Shown here piece by piece: positions 19,299-28,202 of a stretch of DNA of 64,000 nt; within the stretch, counting starts at the first letter, position 1; each line of letters begins with the position of its first letter. The stretch lies in contig NZ_BLZO01000094.1 of assembly GCF_014132355.1 (NCBI RefSeq), forward strand, positions 124,001 through 188,000, read 5' to 3'. Position numbers and translations under genes: made by a program. The DNA comes from Okeania sp. KiyG1 (GTDB taxonomy: Bacteria > Cyanobacteriota > Cyanobacteriia > Cyanobacteriales > Microcoleaceae). The notes beneath the pieces are model-generated. The model was not told the origin of the DNA. It saw nothing but the letters and a program-made list of their open reading frames with translations, and did not search any database.

Positions 19299-19562
19299 AT
19301 GAAACCTGTCCAAATATCAATCGAAATCCCCGAATCAGTGTTGGCAGCAACCAACGCAGATGCCACAACATTTGCCAGAGAATTACGGACATTAGCAGCA
19401 GTAAAACTCTATGAAATGGCACGTTTATCCTCTGGCAAAGCAGCCGAACTAGCAGGAATGTCACGAGTAGAATTCCTACTCAACTTAGACAAATATCAAA
19501 TCTTTCCCTTTGCTCAAGAATTACAAGAATTGGAAGCAGAACGTGCCAGCAGCAATCAGTAA
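19299..19562 (+). CDS. UPF0175-family antitoxin
   Basis: An 87-residue protein with the UPF0175 pattern: a short beta start (VQISIEIPE), a helical middle (FARELRTLAAVKLYEMARLS) and the signature SGKAAELAGMSRVEFLLNLD. It overlaps the DUF3368 gene by 20 bases, a strong sign of translational coupling. UPF0175 proteins are predicted DNA-binding antitoxins that repress their operon. I see no frame defect. The start is the only ATG with a sensible length. Confidence 0.85.
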   Translation: MKPVQISIEIPESVLAATNADATTFARELRTLAAVKLYEMARLSSGKAAELAGMSRVEFLLNLDKYQIFPFAQELQELEAERASSNQ

Positions 19563-20025
19563 TACATCTCCCCTGCTCTACTTGCACAGAATAGATTCTA
19601 TAAACTGGTTGAGAACTTTATTCGATAGTATCTGGGTTCCCCAAGCAGTAGTTATAGAACTAGCAGAAGGTCAACGTCTCGGCTTTGACGTTCCCGATCT
19701 AGCACTCTATCCTTGGCTGCAAATAATAGAACCAGTTACCATTCCACCTGAAATAGCTAATCTTAACTTAGGCAAGGGCGAATCAGCCGTTTTAGCTTTA
19801 GCCATATCCAACCCTAAACACTTGTTACTACTTGATGATGGATTAGCCAGACGGGCAGCAAAAAATCTAGGTTTTACAGTGTGGGGAACACTCAAAATTT
19901 TGTTAGAAGCTAAATCTCAAGGATTAACTGATAGAATAACCCCTTTGGTCGAACGCTTACAAAATTCTGGTATGTGGATTTCCCAAGATGTACGCCAACA
20001 AGTTTTAGATATAGCAGGAGAATAA
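19543..20025 (+). CDS. DUF3368 PIN-like toxin
   Basis: 160 residues when started at GTG 19543 (MPAAISNTSPLLYL), the conserved beginning of this family. An upstream TTG at 19510 would add 11 residues that do not match it. Acidic PIN-type residues are visible in VIELAEGQ, GKGESAVLALA and LLLDDGLARRAA; the last is the family hallmark. PIN-like nucleases cleave RNA. The partner antitoxin overlaps upstream. Unlike the PIN pair near 3 kb, this pair is intact. Confidence 0.85.
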   Translation: MPAAISNTSPLLYLHRIDSINWLRTLFDSIWVPQAVVIELAEGQRLGFDVPDLALYPWLQIIEPVTIPPEIANLNLGKGESAVLALAISNPKHLLLLDDGLARRAAKNLGFTVWGTLKILLEAKSQGLTDRITPLVERLQNSGMWISQDVRQQVLDIAGE

Positions 20026-20089
20026 TCTCCCACTCTTAGCTCGAACAAGAGCGCTCCCTTCCTCAAAACCAACCAACCACAAAAAAACC

Positions 20090-20728
20090 ATGACAAACAC
20101 AACTACCACCCAAACCTACACCCAAAGACTAGCCACCCTAGACGACGTACCCACCATCGCCCCCCTGTGGAAAGCCCTTGTCCACAGTCGCGAACACCTA
20201 GACCCCGCCATGCAAGTCAAACCAGACTTTGACTTCACCGAATACGTCACCTTCCAAATTACCAAACCCCACTCCTACTGCTACCTCCTGGAACACCATC
20301 AAGACAACCAAACCACCATAGTCGGTTGCCTCTTCATCTACTTCTACGACGAAAACCCACCATCATACCTGGACGAACAATACCGACCTCAACACGAACT
20401 AGAAAACCCGTTTATCCCCCGCAGAGTCGGTTCCATATTAGGAATGTACCTCGACCCAGAACACCGGGACCCCAAAGCCATTCAAATATTAGCCAAAGCA
20501 GGCATAGACAAAGCCGAGGAAATGAAAGTAACCGACATCGACCTATTAGTATGTGCCGAACAGACCGGAATGCAGGCCCTGTTGAAAAAATGGGGATTCA
20601 AACAACAAGCATTCCAGTTTTGCAAACATTACAGTATCGACCCCAAGGAGGAATTACCAGACTTGCACCAACCTTTACCAGAATTGGAACCACTTCCTAA
20701 AAGTCAAAAGTCAAAAGTCAAAAATTAA
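20090..20728 (+). CDS. GNAT-family acetyltransferase (paralogue 1)
   Basis: A 212-residue protein. The core motif A region is GSILGMYLDPEHRDPKAIQ followed by helix ILAKAGIDKAEE, and motif B includes GMQALLKKWGF, so it is a GCN5-type N-acetyltransferase using acetyl-CoA; the substrate is unknown. Its 5' end and about 40 bases of leader are the source, or a sister, of the segment amplified in the 16448-18074 array. Codon use is C-rich (ACC, CCC, GAC) compared with the AT-rich second paralogue 119 bases downstream. The 3' end runs into AAAAGTC heptads that encode its last residues (KSQKSKVKN). Confidence 0.8.
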   Translation: MTNTTTTQTYTQRLATLDDVPTIAPLWKALVHSREHLDPAMQVKPDFDFTEYVTFQITKPHSYCYLLEHHQDNQTTIVGCLFIYFYDENPPSYLDEQYRPQHELENPFIPRRVGSILGMYLDPEHRDPKAIQILAKAGIDKAEEMKVTDIDLLVCAEQTGMQALLKKWGFKQQAFQFCKHYSIDPKEELPDLHQPLPELEPLPKSQKSKVKN

Positions 20729-20808
20729 AAGTAAGAATTGAAGAAAGTTAAAGGTATGATAAAAAATAAACTTTAGTATTTCAATCCTCTGGCTAAACCC
20801 AGAGCTGC

Positions 20809-20843
20809 TGATAACTGATAACTGATAACTGATAACTGATAAC
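20809..20843. repeat. Heptanucleotide repeat (TGATAAC)5 at a start codon
   Basis: Five perfect TGATAAC copies followed by TGAA and the ATG of the second GNAT gene at 20848. There is no Shine-Dalgarno sequence between them. Confidence 0.95.
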
Positions 20844-20847
20844 TGAA

Positions 20848-21861
20848 ATGACTTACACTCATAGATTAGCAACTCCAGAAGACAGTCAAGCAATAGCACC
20901 CCTCTGGGCAGGATTTGCCACCGAACGGGCAAGTATTGACCCATCAATGAAACTCAAACCCAACTTTGATTACGAAAAATATGTCAGCCATCAACTCAAT
21001 AAACCTCTATCTTATTGTTATATTTTAGAAGCTCAAACTAACAATCAAACTCAAATAGTAGGCTGTATATTTATCTATTTCTACGATGAAGCACCACCAC
21101 CTAACTTACCAGCAGAATTTCTAGAAGAACATGAACTAGAAAATCCTTTTTTACCTCGGCGTATCGGTTCAGTTTTAGGAATGTACGTTCAACCAGAACA
21201 TCGTCAACCAGAAAACATTCAATTATTAGCAAATACCGCCATTCAAAAAGCACAAGAAATGGAAGTAAGTGATATTGACTTATTAATTGCTGCCGACCAA
21301 AAAGGTATGCAAGCATTATTAAAACGCTCTGGTTTTACACCTACAGCAGTTCAATTTAGCAAACATTATGAAATTTTACCTAATACTAATTCACCTAGTT
21401 TACACCCGCCTCATCCAGAATTAGATGTACCAGAACCACCATTACCAGGTGCGATTCCTTTAAGAGACCCTAAAACTAATGAATTGGTTTACAATAATCA
21501 GGATAAACCTGTATTTATTTATCCAATTACTGATAGTAGTAGGCAGTTAATTAAAACATCAAAAAACCTACCTATTTATCCTACTCCATTGCGAGACCCA
21601 CAAACTCAAGATTGGGTATTTGATGCTAATGGAGAGTTAGTAGTAAGTCCAATTTTACAAGATGATTCTGGTCAAATATTTGAGCATCAAGGTATGGTTC
21701 AATTTCATCCTCCCAGTTATAAAATGCAGGCAGGAAAATTAGTTTTAGAAAAAGATGATTCTGGTAATTATCTATTTCGTGATGTAGAACGAGATAGCCA
21801 AGGTAATATTGTTTTATCACCAGAAGGTCTACCTATTTTTCAACAAAACTCGCTCAATTAA
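20848..21861 (+). CDS. GNAT acetyltransferase with C-terminal repeat extension (paralogue 2)
   Basis: Residues 1-190 align throughout with the gene at 20090 (YTHRLATPED, APLWAGF, KPLSYCYILE, GSVLGMYVQPEHRQPENIQ, GMQALLKRSGF), so this is a tandem paralogue. Residues ~195-337 are extra: Pro-rich, with two or three related segments beginning PLRDPKTNELVYNN and PLRDPQTQDWVFDANGELV, which look like short beta repeats of unknown function. The start is fixed by an ATG directly after the TGATAAC repeat. The gene is AT-rich and carries normal local codon use. Confidence 0.8.
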   Translation: MTYTHRLATPEDSQAIAPLWAGFATERASIDPSMKLKPNFDYEKYVSHQLNKPLSYCYILEAQTNNQTQIVGCIFIYFYDEAPPPNLPAEFLEEHELENPFLPRRIGSVLGMYVQPEHRQPENIQLLANTAIQKAQEMEVSDIDLLIAADQKGMQALLKRSGFTPTAVQFSKHYEILPNTNSPSLHPPHPELDVPEPPLPGAIPLRDPKTNELVYNNQDKPVFIYPITDSSRQLIKTSKNLPIYPTPLRDPQTQDWVFDANGELVVSPILQDDSGQIFEHQGMVQFHPPSYKMQAGKLVLEKDDSGNYLFRDVERDSQGNIVLSPEGLPIFQQNSLN

Positions 21862-22031
21862 ATACATATTAGAATTCAGGATTCAACCCACCCTAACCCC
21901 TCCCAGGAGGAACTCAGGAGTCATATAAGGTAGCAAGATGCTCTCACTGCCATTCTCCTTGACCAAAATAACTAAAATAGACTACCATTACAATGCACCA
22001 CTACCAGAAATTCATTTGAGAAGTTGAAAAA

Positions 22032-22547
22032 ATGCAGATATCATCTCCTATCGATCAACTTACTGAAAAAGCCAAACAAGTACTCAATGAAATTACCTAT
22101 CTCACCTTAGCAACAGTAGATAAAGAAGGAAACCCTTGGAACTCACCTGTCTATTGCGGCTTTGATGAAGATTACACATTTTATTGGTCATCATGGATAG
22201 AAAATCAGCACTCTCAAAATATTATTAATAATGGGCAGGTTTTTGCAGTTGTTTATGATTCAACAGCATTGAGTGGAGAAGGATTTGGTGTTTATTTCAA
22301 AGGTATAGCTGAAGTTATTGAAGCAGAAAACAAAATATTCAATAAAGCAATTGATACTATCTACACGAAAAATGGCAAACCAAAAAGAGACAAAAAATAT
22401 TTTCTTAACTCAGGACCGCGACGTTTATTCCGGTTCATGCCAACAACTATTTGGGTTAATGTCAAAGAACCTTACGAGGATTATTTTCTTGACAAAAGAG
22501 TAGAAATTACTCAAGAAATCATATCAAATCCGGTAGTATCGGTGTAA
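22032..22547 (+). CDS. Pyridoxamine-phosphate-oxidase-like split-barrel flavoprotein
   Basis: A 171-residue protein with the FMN-binding split-barrel pattern. It opens [20 protein letters not shown], then [15 protein letters not shown] and [11 protein letters not shown], and closes [11 protein letters not shown]. These proteins bind FMN or F420 and act as small oxidoreductases, and the substrate cannot be predicted. The length matches stand-alone members. It stands alone between repeat-rich spacers. Confidence 0.8.
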   Translation: MQISSPIDQLTEKAKQVLNEITYLTLATVDKEGNPWNSPVYCGFDEDYTFYWSSWIENQHSQNIINNGQVFAVVYDSTALSGEGFGVYFKGIAEVIEAENKIFNKAIDTIYTKNGKPKRDKKYFLNSGPRRLFRFMPTTIWVNVKEPYEDYFLDKRVEITQEIISNPVVSV

Positions 22548-22555
22548 TTAGATGG

Positions 22556-22720
22556 AGGGATGGGGGATGGGGAGATGGGGAGATGGGGAGATGGGGAGAT
22601 GGGGAGATCGGGGGATGGGGGATGGAGAGATGGGGGGATGGAGAGATGGGGGATGGGGAGATGGGGGATGGGGAGATGGGGGGATGGGGGATGGGGAGAT
22701 GGGGGATGGGGGGATGGGGA
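22556..22720 (+). repeat. G-rich microsatellite (GGGGAGAT/GGGGGAT)
   Basis: About 165 bases of GGGGAGAT octamers and GGGGGAT heptamers on the plus strand. Many runs of four to six G could form G-quadruplexes. The same type occurs at ~49250-49305, and as its complement at ~4335-4380. Open frames through it (Trp/Gly/Asp/Met only) are not genes. Confidence 0.9.
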
Positions 22721-23105
22721 GATTAAGAAATATTTGGTAATGGTTGAAGATGGAACATTTTTTACGTGCCGAATTAAACGGATTTGATATTACTCAAGAA
22801 ATCATATCAAATCCGGTTACAGCGCTTTTGCTGATTGATGAACCACATCGTCATAACCAAAACCCTGTAGGGGCGTTAGCGGAGCTATGCGCAAGCTTTC
22901 GGCCGAAAGCTTGCGCATAACTATCGTTAACGCCCCTACAATACAAGGAAAAACCTTATATGACGGTAGATATTTCCCCAACTTTATACACAAACGATAC
23001 CAACGGACACGATATTATAGCAGATTGCAAGTATAGCGCTGTGCGCAGGCAACAAGTAATAGGCAACAGGCAATAGGGGAATAAAAAGCCGATTTTATGA
23101 GACTT
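22721..23105. other. Intergenic stretch with inverted repeats
   Basis: ACGGATTTGATATTAC (~22776) and its approximate complement ATATCAAATCCGG (~22803) form a short inverted repeat; then come the large hairpin at 22867-22939 and a GGCAACAGGCAATAGGGGAATA heptad-like tract near 23050-23080. No coding sequence is seen. Confidence 0.5.
22867..22939. repeat. Large REP-type hairpin with nested palindrome
   Basis: The outer arms GTAGGGGCGTTA and TTAACGCCCCTAC enclose an inner perfect palindrome TGCGCAAGCTTTCGG with its complement. The 73-base element could form an extended hairpin. A truncated relative begins at ~53431. Confidence 0.85.
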
Positions 23106-23894
23106 TTAGCTATTGGGATCTCCTGGAATTTGTAAATATACCAGCGCACACTGATATTGGCTATCCTGCCCTTGTAACTGAGCTATCTTAAGTTGAGATT
23201 TTTTCCAATTATTAGAAAATTTAGTTTTATGTCTGTTGAGGTATTGCAGTCGTGATAATTTAGATTCTAACTTTCGGTAAGACTTAGCGCCTTCAAATAC
23301 TTCACCAGTAGATAACGTAGCTAGAGATTTTATACCTAAATCTACACCAACTACATCTGTTGATTTCTCAGTATTTATGGAAGCTGAGTCTCAGAGCGAA
23401 ACTGACAAACCATCTATCAGCTTTTCTACTAATAGTTACTGACTTGGGAGTAACATTGTCTGGTAATATTTCAAAGGTTTTAACCCATCCAATTCTCGGT
23501 AATTTTATGTGATTAAAGCCTACCGATATTGAGCCATCTAAAGTAAAACTATCATCCCTACCTTTTTTCTTGAATTTAGGTTGACCAGACACTTTACTGA
23601 ATCTTCGCTTCCAAGCTGATGATAAATATCTCAAAGCATATTGAGGCGCAGACTCAAGATACTTCATAATACCAATAGTTATTAGGTTTAACCATTGCTA
23701 CTAATAGTTTATGAAGGTCAATTGCAGTGGGGAATTTAAGTTTACCTGAAGGATTATTGGAATAGGGAATTAAGAATGTTTCTAGTTAGCCATAATCCCC
23801 AATTCCAGGCATGGCGAGCCACACCTGCGTGTTTAGCTAGCAAGGTTTCTTGTTGGTTATTTGGGTGTAACTCCGTTTTGAATCCTAGTAGCAT
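23106..23894 (-). pseudogene. TnpB remnant (IS200/IS605 family)
   Basis: From ATG 23894 the minus strand reads MLLGFKTELHPNNQQETLLA and AGVARHAWNWG, the classic TnpB N-terminus, then a stop. A second frame (23667 to 23368) gives QPKFKKKGRDDSFTL, LPRIGWVKTFE and SVTISRKADRWFVSF. A third gives VVGVDLGIKSLATLSTGE with the first RuvC aspartate. The zinc-ribbon and final RuvC parts are missing; it ends at a TAA at 23106. At least two frameshifts plus truncation make it dead. The second TnpB at ~56.6 kb is a different copy. Confidence 0.85.
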
Positions 23895-23908
23895 AAAATA
23901 AAATATAG

Positions 23909-23943
23909 ATAATCATAGAATATACTAGATAATCTATGATTAT
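23909..23943. repeat. Hairpin at the end of the TnpB element
   Basis: ATAATCATAGA (23909-23919) pairs perfectly with TCTATGATTAT (23933-23943), 15 bases upstream of the TnpB start. It is probably the subterminal hairpin of the insertion sequence left end. Confidence 0.55.
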
Positions 23944-23972
23944 GTCAAGCTGTTAATTACCCTCAAAATAGA

Positions 23973-24131
23973 AATGACTTACGCACGGACACACTTATCC
24001 AGTGAGGGCGAATGCCATTCGCCCCTACATACGGACACGCTTATCAAGTGAGGGCGAATGCCATTTCCTAAGGTCATGCTCCGCAAACGCCCCTACATAT
24101 CGCGTTTTCAAGGTTAATTTGCGTGAGTCCT
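23973..24131. mobile_element. MITE-like element carrying two REPs
   Basis: Left end ATGACTTACGCACGG and right end TTGCGTGAGTCCTGAT are diverged members of the CAGGACTTACGCA / TGCGTAAGTCCTG family seen at 42271, 51807 and 53543. Inside are two GTGAGGGCGAATGCCATT copies (24003 and 24048), the first a full REP. The right end supplies the last codons of the gene that ends at 24114. Confidence 0.55.
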
Positions 24132-24512
24132 GATAGAATCTAAATATTTATACCAATTAATCGCTAAATCAATATCTGTAAACGGAACTTTAATATTTTT
24201 AGACTCAGAAAAAATAAACTCCAAAACTACCTTACCCTGACTTACTGGGTTTTCTATATCTATAGGTTTATTGTTAACCAATAATTGTAGCGATCGCACA
24301 TCCTGCAAAGAAAAAGTCTGCAAATTTATCGGGCCACTGCGCGTTGGTTTTCCCCAAGTTATACTTTCACCATTCTGACCCAATACCGCATAAATATCAT
24401 ATTTAGCTTTCTCAAAAGATTCTGCCCAAGCGCGGTAAGCTTCCAACTTTTGATACTCATTCCAACCTGCCCAAGCTAACCAGATAAACACACCCAATAG
24501 GGGCAACCACAA
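24114..24512 (-). CDS. Membrane-anchored hypothetical protein
   Basis: A 132-residue protein. TTG 24512 is the only start in frame after a stop, with AAGAGG five bases before it. Residues 1-17 (MWLPLLGVFIWLAWAGW) form one N-terminal transmembrane segment or uncleaved signal. The rest is a soluble domain with beta pattern (INLQTFSLQDVRSLQLLVN, GKVVLEFIFSE, NIKVPFTDID). I do not recognise a family. The last four codons (RTHAN, stop) lie inside a MITE-type inverted end, so the native C-terminus may have been replaced. Confidence 0.55.
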   Translation of the reverse strand: MWLPLLGVFIWLAWAGWNEYQKLEAYRAWAESFEKAKYDIYAVLGQNGESITWGKPTRSGPINLQTFSLQDVRSLQLLVNNKPIDIENPVSQGKVVLEFIFSESKNIKVPFTDIDLAINWYKYLDSIRTHAN

Positions 24513-25079
24513 TAAACCTCTTTTCCATATTAACCTTTAGATTTTCTAGTTATCTTCTCTCAATTTTAGATGGTGAGCAAATTTCACAAAATATAAAGAT
24601 TACAGGATTTATGCACGGACACTAAATCGGGTCAGGGCGAATGCCATTCGCCCCTACATATGGCTAGAAAATATCGGGAACGGGAAAATATCGGGAACGG
24701 GCAAGATGTCCATTCCACAAGACTATTAAAATCATCCGGCATTTTAACTTCCGTGTAGCGGCACTAGAGCTTTACCGAAAAATTGTGGTTGAAAGCCTCC
24801 TCTTTATAAGAGGATAAAAAGAAAAATTTTCCTTTGAGTCAATTCTCTTCTTTTGAAGGAGAGGTAATATCATGTCCGCTGGTATCGTTTGTGTAAATCC
24901 AAGGGTAAATATCTACAGGAAATTTAGGTTTTTTCAAGCTTTTAAGCCTTCTTCCTTCTTCCCTCTTCCTTCTTCCTTACCTTCGCTATACAATACCGAT
25001 GCTACCGGACATGATATAATTCTAAATTCTAAATTCTAAATTCTAAATTCTAAATTCTAAATTCTAAATTCTTGAATCC
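24513..25079. other. Intergenic stretch with REP and heptads, no gene seen
   Basis: A REP lies at 24631-24657 (GTCAGGGCGAATGCCATTCG and on) after a degenerate MITE end (CAGGATTTATGCACGG, ~24603). GATATCGGGAACGGGCAAGATG-type sequence lies at ~24670-24712, and CTTCCTTCTTCC-type heptads at ~24945-24977. An ATTCTAA heptad run at ~25018-25073 stops seven bases before the YHS gene stop codon. Confidence 0.6.
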
Positions 25080-25640
25080 TCACCCCCGAAAGTTGGCGGC
25101 GGCAGCAGGCCAGTTTTCATTGGCGCGGGCAATATTGCCTGGAATATCGCGTTCCCAGCGATCGCGAATCCTTAAACTGAAATTGAGATATAGCCTCCCA
25201 TCGACAATGCTCCAGGCTTCTGGAACAATAGGGGCAGTGTATCCATTAGCAACGGCAAAAGCACAGAAACCGCCATACTGCGGAGCATATTGCTCTGGGG
25301 AAGCTGCAAACAAGTCGCGATTTTTGGCACTGGAAAACCACCAGTTGACACCCATCCAGTTGTGAGTAAATTGTTTATTTCCTGGGACAGGTTTACCTAC
25401 TTGAAAATAGGCAACTGGGTCAGTACCTCGAATGGCAACTCCGTTTTCCGCAAAAATCGGCTCTGTGACATTGGCTATTTGAGATTCATCAGCCTTGTTG
25501 GACGATACGGCAATAGCAGGCGATACAGAATCTGTGGATAGTTCCACTGATGACTGAAGGGAATCTTTTGTTTCTAGGGAAGCACACCCTATGACCAACC
25601 CGAAACTAACTGAAGAAAGGACAAAATATCGACGTTTCAT
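25080..25640 (-). CDS. YHS-domain lipoprotein
   Basis: 186 residues from ATG 25640. The N-terminus MKRRYFVLSSVSFGLVIGC is a lipoprotein signal with lipobox cysteine C19; a twin-Arg precedes the hydrophobic stretch. A Ser-rich linker follows. The YHS-type domain (~65-170) contains VAIRGTDPVAYFQVGKPVPG, NWMGVNWWFSSAKNRDLF, and ASPEQYAPQYGGFCAFAVA. YHS domains are linked to metal binding; cyanobacterial versions are secreted or membrane-bound with no defined role. It has an AT-rich leader with no obvious operon partner. Confidence 0.85.
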   Translation of the reverse strand: MKRRYFVLSSVSFGLVIGCASLETKDSLQSSVELSTDSVSPAIAVSSNKADESQIANVTEPIFAENGVAIRGTDPVAYFQVGKPVPGNKQFTHNWMGVNWWFSSAKNRDLFAASPEQYAPQYGGFCAFAVANGYTAPIVPEAWSIVDGRLYLNFSLRIRDRWERDIPGNIARANENWPAAAANFRG

Positions 25641-26175
25641 TTAACTTTCTCTCAAAAGGATTTTGGCATTGCAGGATAGACATCTTTAACTTAGGCCAGT
25701 CAACTGAGGAGGCTGTGAGAAATTCCTGAAACTCTTTTTCATAACAACCCCTATGGGGAGTGGGGAGTGGGGAGTGGGGAGAAATAAACATAAGAATAAT
25801 TAACATTAACTGAGTTGTTAATGACTAAAAAGGGACTTTGTCTGTATTAATTATTTAATAACTGAAGCGTCTCCGGCCTAAAGGCGTGGAGATTCCTACT
25901 GAGCCGTAGTTCTTCGGCGGGGTGAAGTGCCATAATATTATCAAAATCATAAGGGTCGCGCAACCCCGCCTTTTAAGGCCAAATTTTTTGGAGCGAAGCT
26001 CAAATCCTACTTCTCCTCCAGGGAGGGGTTAGGGTGGGTTGGGAGGGGTTAGGGGTGGGTTAAATTCTGACTTCTGACTTCTGACTTCTGACTTCTGACT
26101 TCTGAAACCGTCCAATATTGTCAACTCTGAGCTAGAGTAGTAAGAAAGTCCTCAGTATAGTGAATATCTCAAACA
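25641..26175. other. Intergenic stretch with repeats upstream of the subtilase gene
   Basis: GGGGAGT heptads lie at ~25753-25780. An IS-end-like block at ~25861-25930 (GGCGTGGAGATTCCTACTG, GTTCTTCGGCGG) resembles the 3' flank of TnpB elements. At ~25936-25995, AGGGTCGCGCAACCCCGCC then TTTTGGAGCGAAG recurs at ~53738-53790. Lead-in is TTCTGAC heptads at ~26073-26105. No gene is seen. Confidence 0.6.
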
Positions 26176-27981
26176 ATGAAAAAATTTCTGTTTGTCTGCT
26201 TATTCTTAATTGGGCTTGGTTGGGCCTTATCTAACTTTACAGGTTTGGCCAATAAAGGAATCTATGACTCAATTGTATTAGACTTCCGTGAAGATATCGG
26301 AGTTACTAAAATTGTCGATGAAATTAAGACAATCTCCGAACAATACCAAGTCTCTCCTCGTCTAAATAGTGAATTTTCTTTATCAGATAATGTGTATATT
26401 GTCAAGGGCGATCGCCAACTTCTCAAAGAACTGAAAAGCTCTCTCAACAAATATACTGAATACATAGAACCCAACTATATTTATAGCGCTAATGCTATCA
26501 TTTTTGAGGGCACTAAGGGTGTTCCCAACGACCCTATGTACGGGAAACAATGGAACCTCCGCAGCATTAACGTAGAGGAAGCATGGAATGAAACCAAAGG
26601 CGACGGCGTAACTGTAGCGGTAATTGATACAGGAGTCACCAGAGTTCCCGACCTGGAAAAAACAAAATTTGTGTCTGGCTATGATTTTGTCAACGACCGG
26701 ACTTTAGCCACTGACGATAATGGTCACGGCACCCACGTTGCAGGTACTGTTGCCCAGTCTACCAATAACGAATATGGTGTAGCAGGTATTGCTTACGAAG
26801 CCAGCATTATGCCTTTAAAAGTATTATCTGCTAGTGGTGGCGGTACAGTTTCCGATATTGCCGAATCTATAAAATTTGCTGCTGACAACGGTGCAGACAT
26901 CATCAATATGAGTCTTGGTGGCGGCGGTGAAAGCCAAATAATGAAAGAAGCTATCAACTATGCTCATAGTAAAGGCGTAGTCGTTATTGCTGCTGCGGGC
27001 AACTCTGGCCAAAATTCAGCAAGTTATCCCGCTCGTTATCCCCACGTTATCGGTGTCTCTGCCACTGACCCAGCTGGAGAAAAAGCTTCCTATTCTAACT
27101 TTGGTGCAGGAGTTGATATTTCTGCTCCTGGTGGCTCAACCTCTGGCAAAAATGAAACTGGTGGTATTTTGCAAGAAACTATTAACCCAGAAAATGACAA
27201 GAGTGTGTTTGCTTCCTTCCAAGGTACTAGCATGGCATCTCCCCACGTTGCAGGTGTGGCAGCATTAATCAAAGCTAGTGGTATTGAAGACCCAGAGGAA
27301 ATTGCCAATATCCTCAAAAAATCTGCCAGAGTTGTCAAGGAAGACCCACTAAATCATTTTGGTGCAGGTCAGTTAGATGCTGCTGCTGCAGTCAAATTGG
27401 CAATAAAAGGTCAAATTACTTTCCGCGACTTCTTCCGGTGGTTGCATGATAATGGGTATCTCAGTCCTGGTTTTTGGCTTGATGGTGGTGCTGTGGCATT
27501 GTTACCGAAGTTGGCAATGGTCTTGGGGTCTTATATATTAGCTTGGTTCCTGCGGAATTATTTTCCTTTCAGTTGGAGTTTCCCTCTCCATACAGGATTA
27601 GTTGCTGGTAGCAGTGGGTTATTTTTCCTCCGTGGTTTCTATATCTTCGACTTACCACAATGGCCTATGCGTGTGATGGGTAGTTCCCTACCTGAAGTCG
27701 GTGGAGCTATTCAAGGTAGTGGTATTTTGAATCCCATTTTTGCTAGTGTTTTGATTCCAGCATTGTTAATTGTGTTGTTATTAGGAAATCAGCAATGGAA
27801 GTGGTTAGCGATCGGCACAACTATTGGTGTTGCTAGCTGTTTGGCTGTAAGTGCAGTTGTATATCCGGCAGTTTGGGGATTAGGTTCTGGTTTTGCTGCT
27901 CAAATTTTCCTAGTTGTTAATGCATTTTTATGCTTAGGTTTAGCACGTTTGGCAATTAGAACGGAGGAGAAATTAGCATGA
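26176..27981 (+). CDS. Subtilisin-family (S8) protease with C-terminal membrane domain
   Basis: 601 residues. The N-terminal hydrophobic segment (residues 3-21) is a signal peptide or anchor, followed by a propeptide-like region to ~115. The catalytic domain covers ~125-410: D151 in VAVIDTG, H184 in HGTHVAG, N276 in AAAGNSG and S352 in GTSMASPHVAG, all canonical. Residues ~435-595 hold about five hydrophobic segments, an uncommon addition that would anchor the protease in the membrane with its catalytic domain outside the cytoplasm. The next gene overlaps by four bases (ATGA). The start follows a repeat-rich leader without a strong ribosome site. Confidence 0.92.
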   Translation: MKKFLFVCLFLIGLGWALSNFTGLANKGIYDSIVLDFREDIGVTKIVDEIKTISEQYQVSPRLNSEFSLSDNVYIVKGDRQLLKELKSSLNKYTEYIEPNYIYSANAIIFEGTKGVPNDPMYGKQWNLRSINVEEAWNETKGDGVTVAVIDTGVTRVPDLEKTKFVSGYDFVNDRTLATDDNGHGTHVAGTVAQSTNNEYGVAGIAYEASIMPLKVLSASGGGTVSDIAESIKFAADNGADIINMSLGGGGESQIMKEAINYAHSKGVVVIAAAGNSGQNSASYPARYPHVIGVSATDPAGEKASYSNFGAGVDISAPGGSTSGKNETGGILQETINPENDKSVFASFQGTSMASPHVAGVAALIKASGIEDPEEIANILKKSARVVKEDPLNHFGAGQLDAAAAVKLAIKGQITFRDFFRWLHDNGYLSPGFWLDGGAVALLPKLAMVLGSYILAWFLRNYFPFSWSFPLHTGLVAGSSGLFFLRGFYIFDLPQWPMRVMGSSLPEVGGAIQGSGILNPIFASVLIPALLIVLLLGNQQWKWLAIGTTIGVASCLAVSAVVYPAVWGLGSGFAAQIFLVVNAFLCLGLARLAIRTEEKLA

Positions 27982-28202
27982 GTAGCATTACAGTGAGTGG
28001 TACTGTGGAAAAGAAAGGTTTTGGTACTGGCACTTGGGGGTTAGTAACTGAGGGTGAGACTTATGAGTTGAAGGATGCTCCGACTGAGCTATGTAAGTCT
28101 GACCTGAAGGTAAGGGTTACAGGTGTGGTGCGAGATGATGTGATGACTTTAGCAATGATTGGTCCGGTATTAGAAGTTGAGTCTTTTGAGATATTGGAAT
28201 AG
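27978..28202 (+). CDS. Small OB-fold-like protein coupled to the protease
   Basis: A 74-residue protein starting in an ATGA overlap with the protease stop. The sequence alternates short beta strands (ITVSGTVEKKGFGTGTWGLV, TYELKD, LKVRVTGVVRDDVMTL, VLEVESFEILE), a pattern like a minimal OB-fold with a Gly-rich first hairpin. There is no signal peptide, so it is cytoplasmic. The tight overlap suggests co-translation with the protease and perhaps a regulatory or inhibitor role, which is inference. I cannot name a family with confidence. Confidence 0.7.
   Translation: MSSITVSGTVEKKGFGTGTWGLVTEGETYELKDAPTELCKSDLKVRVTGVVRDDVMTLAMIGPVLEVESFEILE

Noticed and set aside
22552-22787. Two Gly/Trp/Met/Asp-only frames in the G-rich tract
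   Set aside because: Low-complexity translation of GGGGAGAT repeats.
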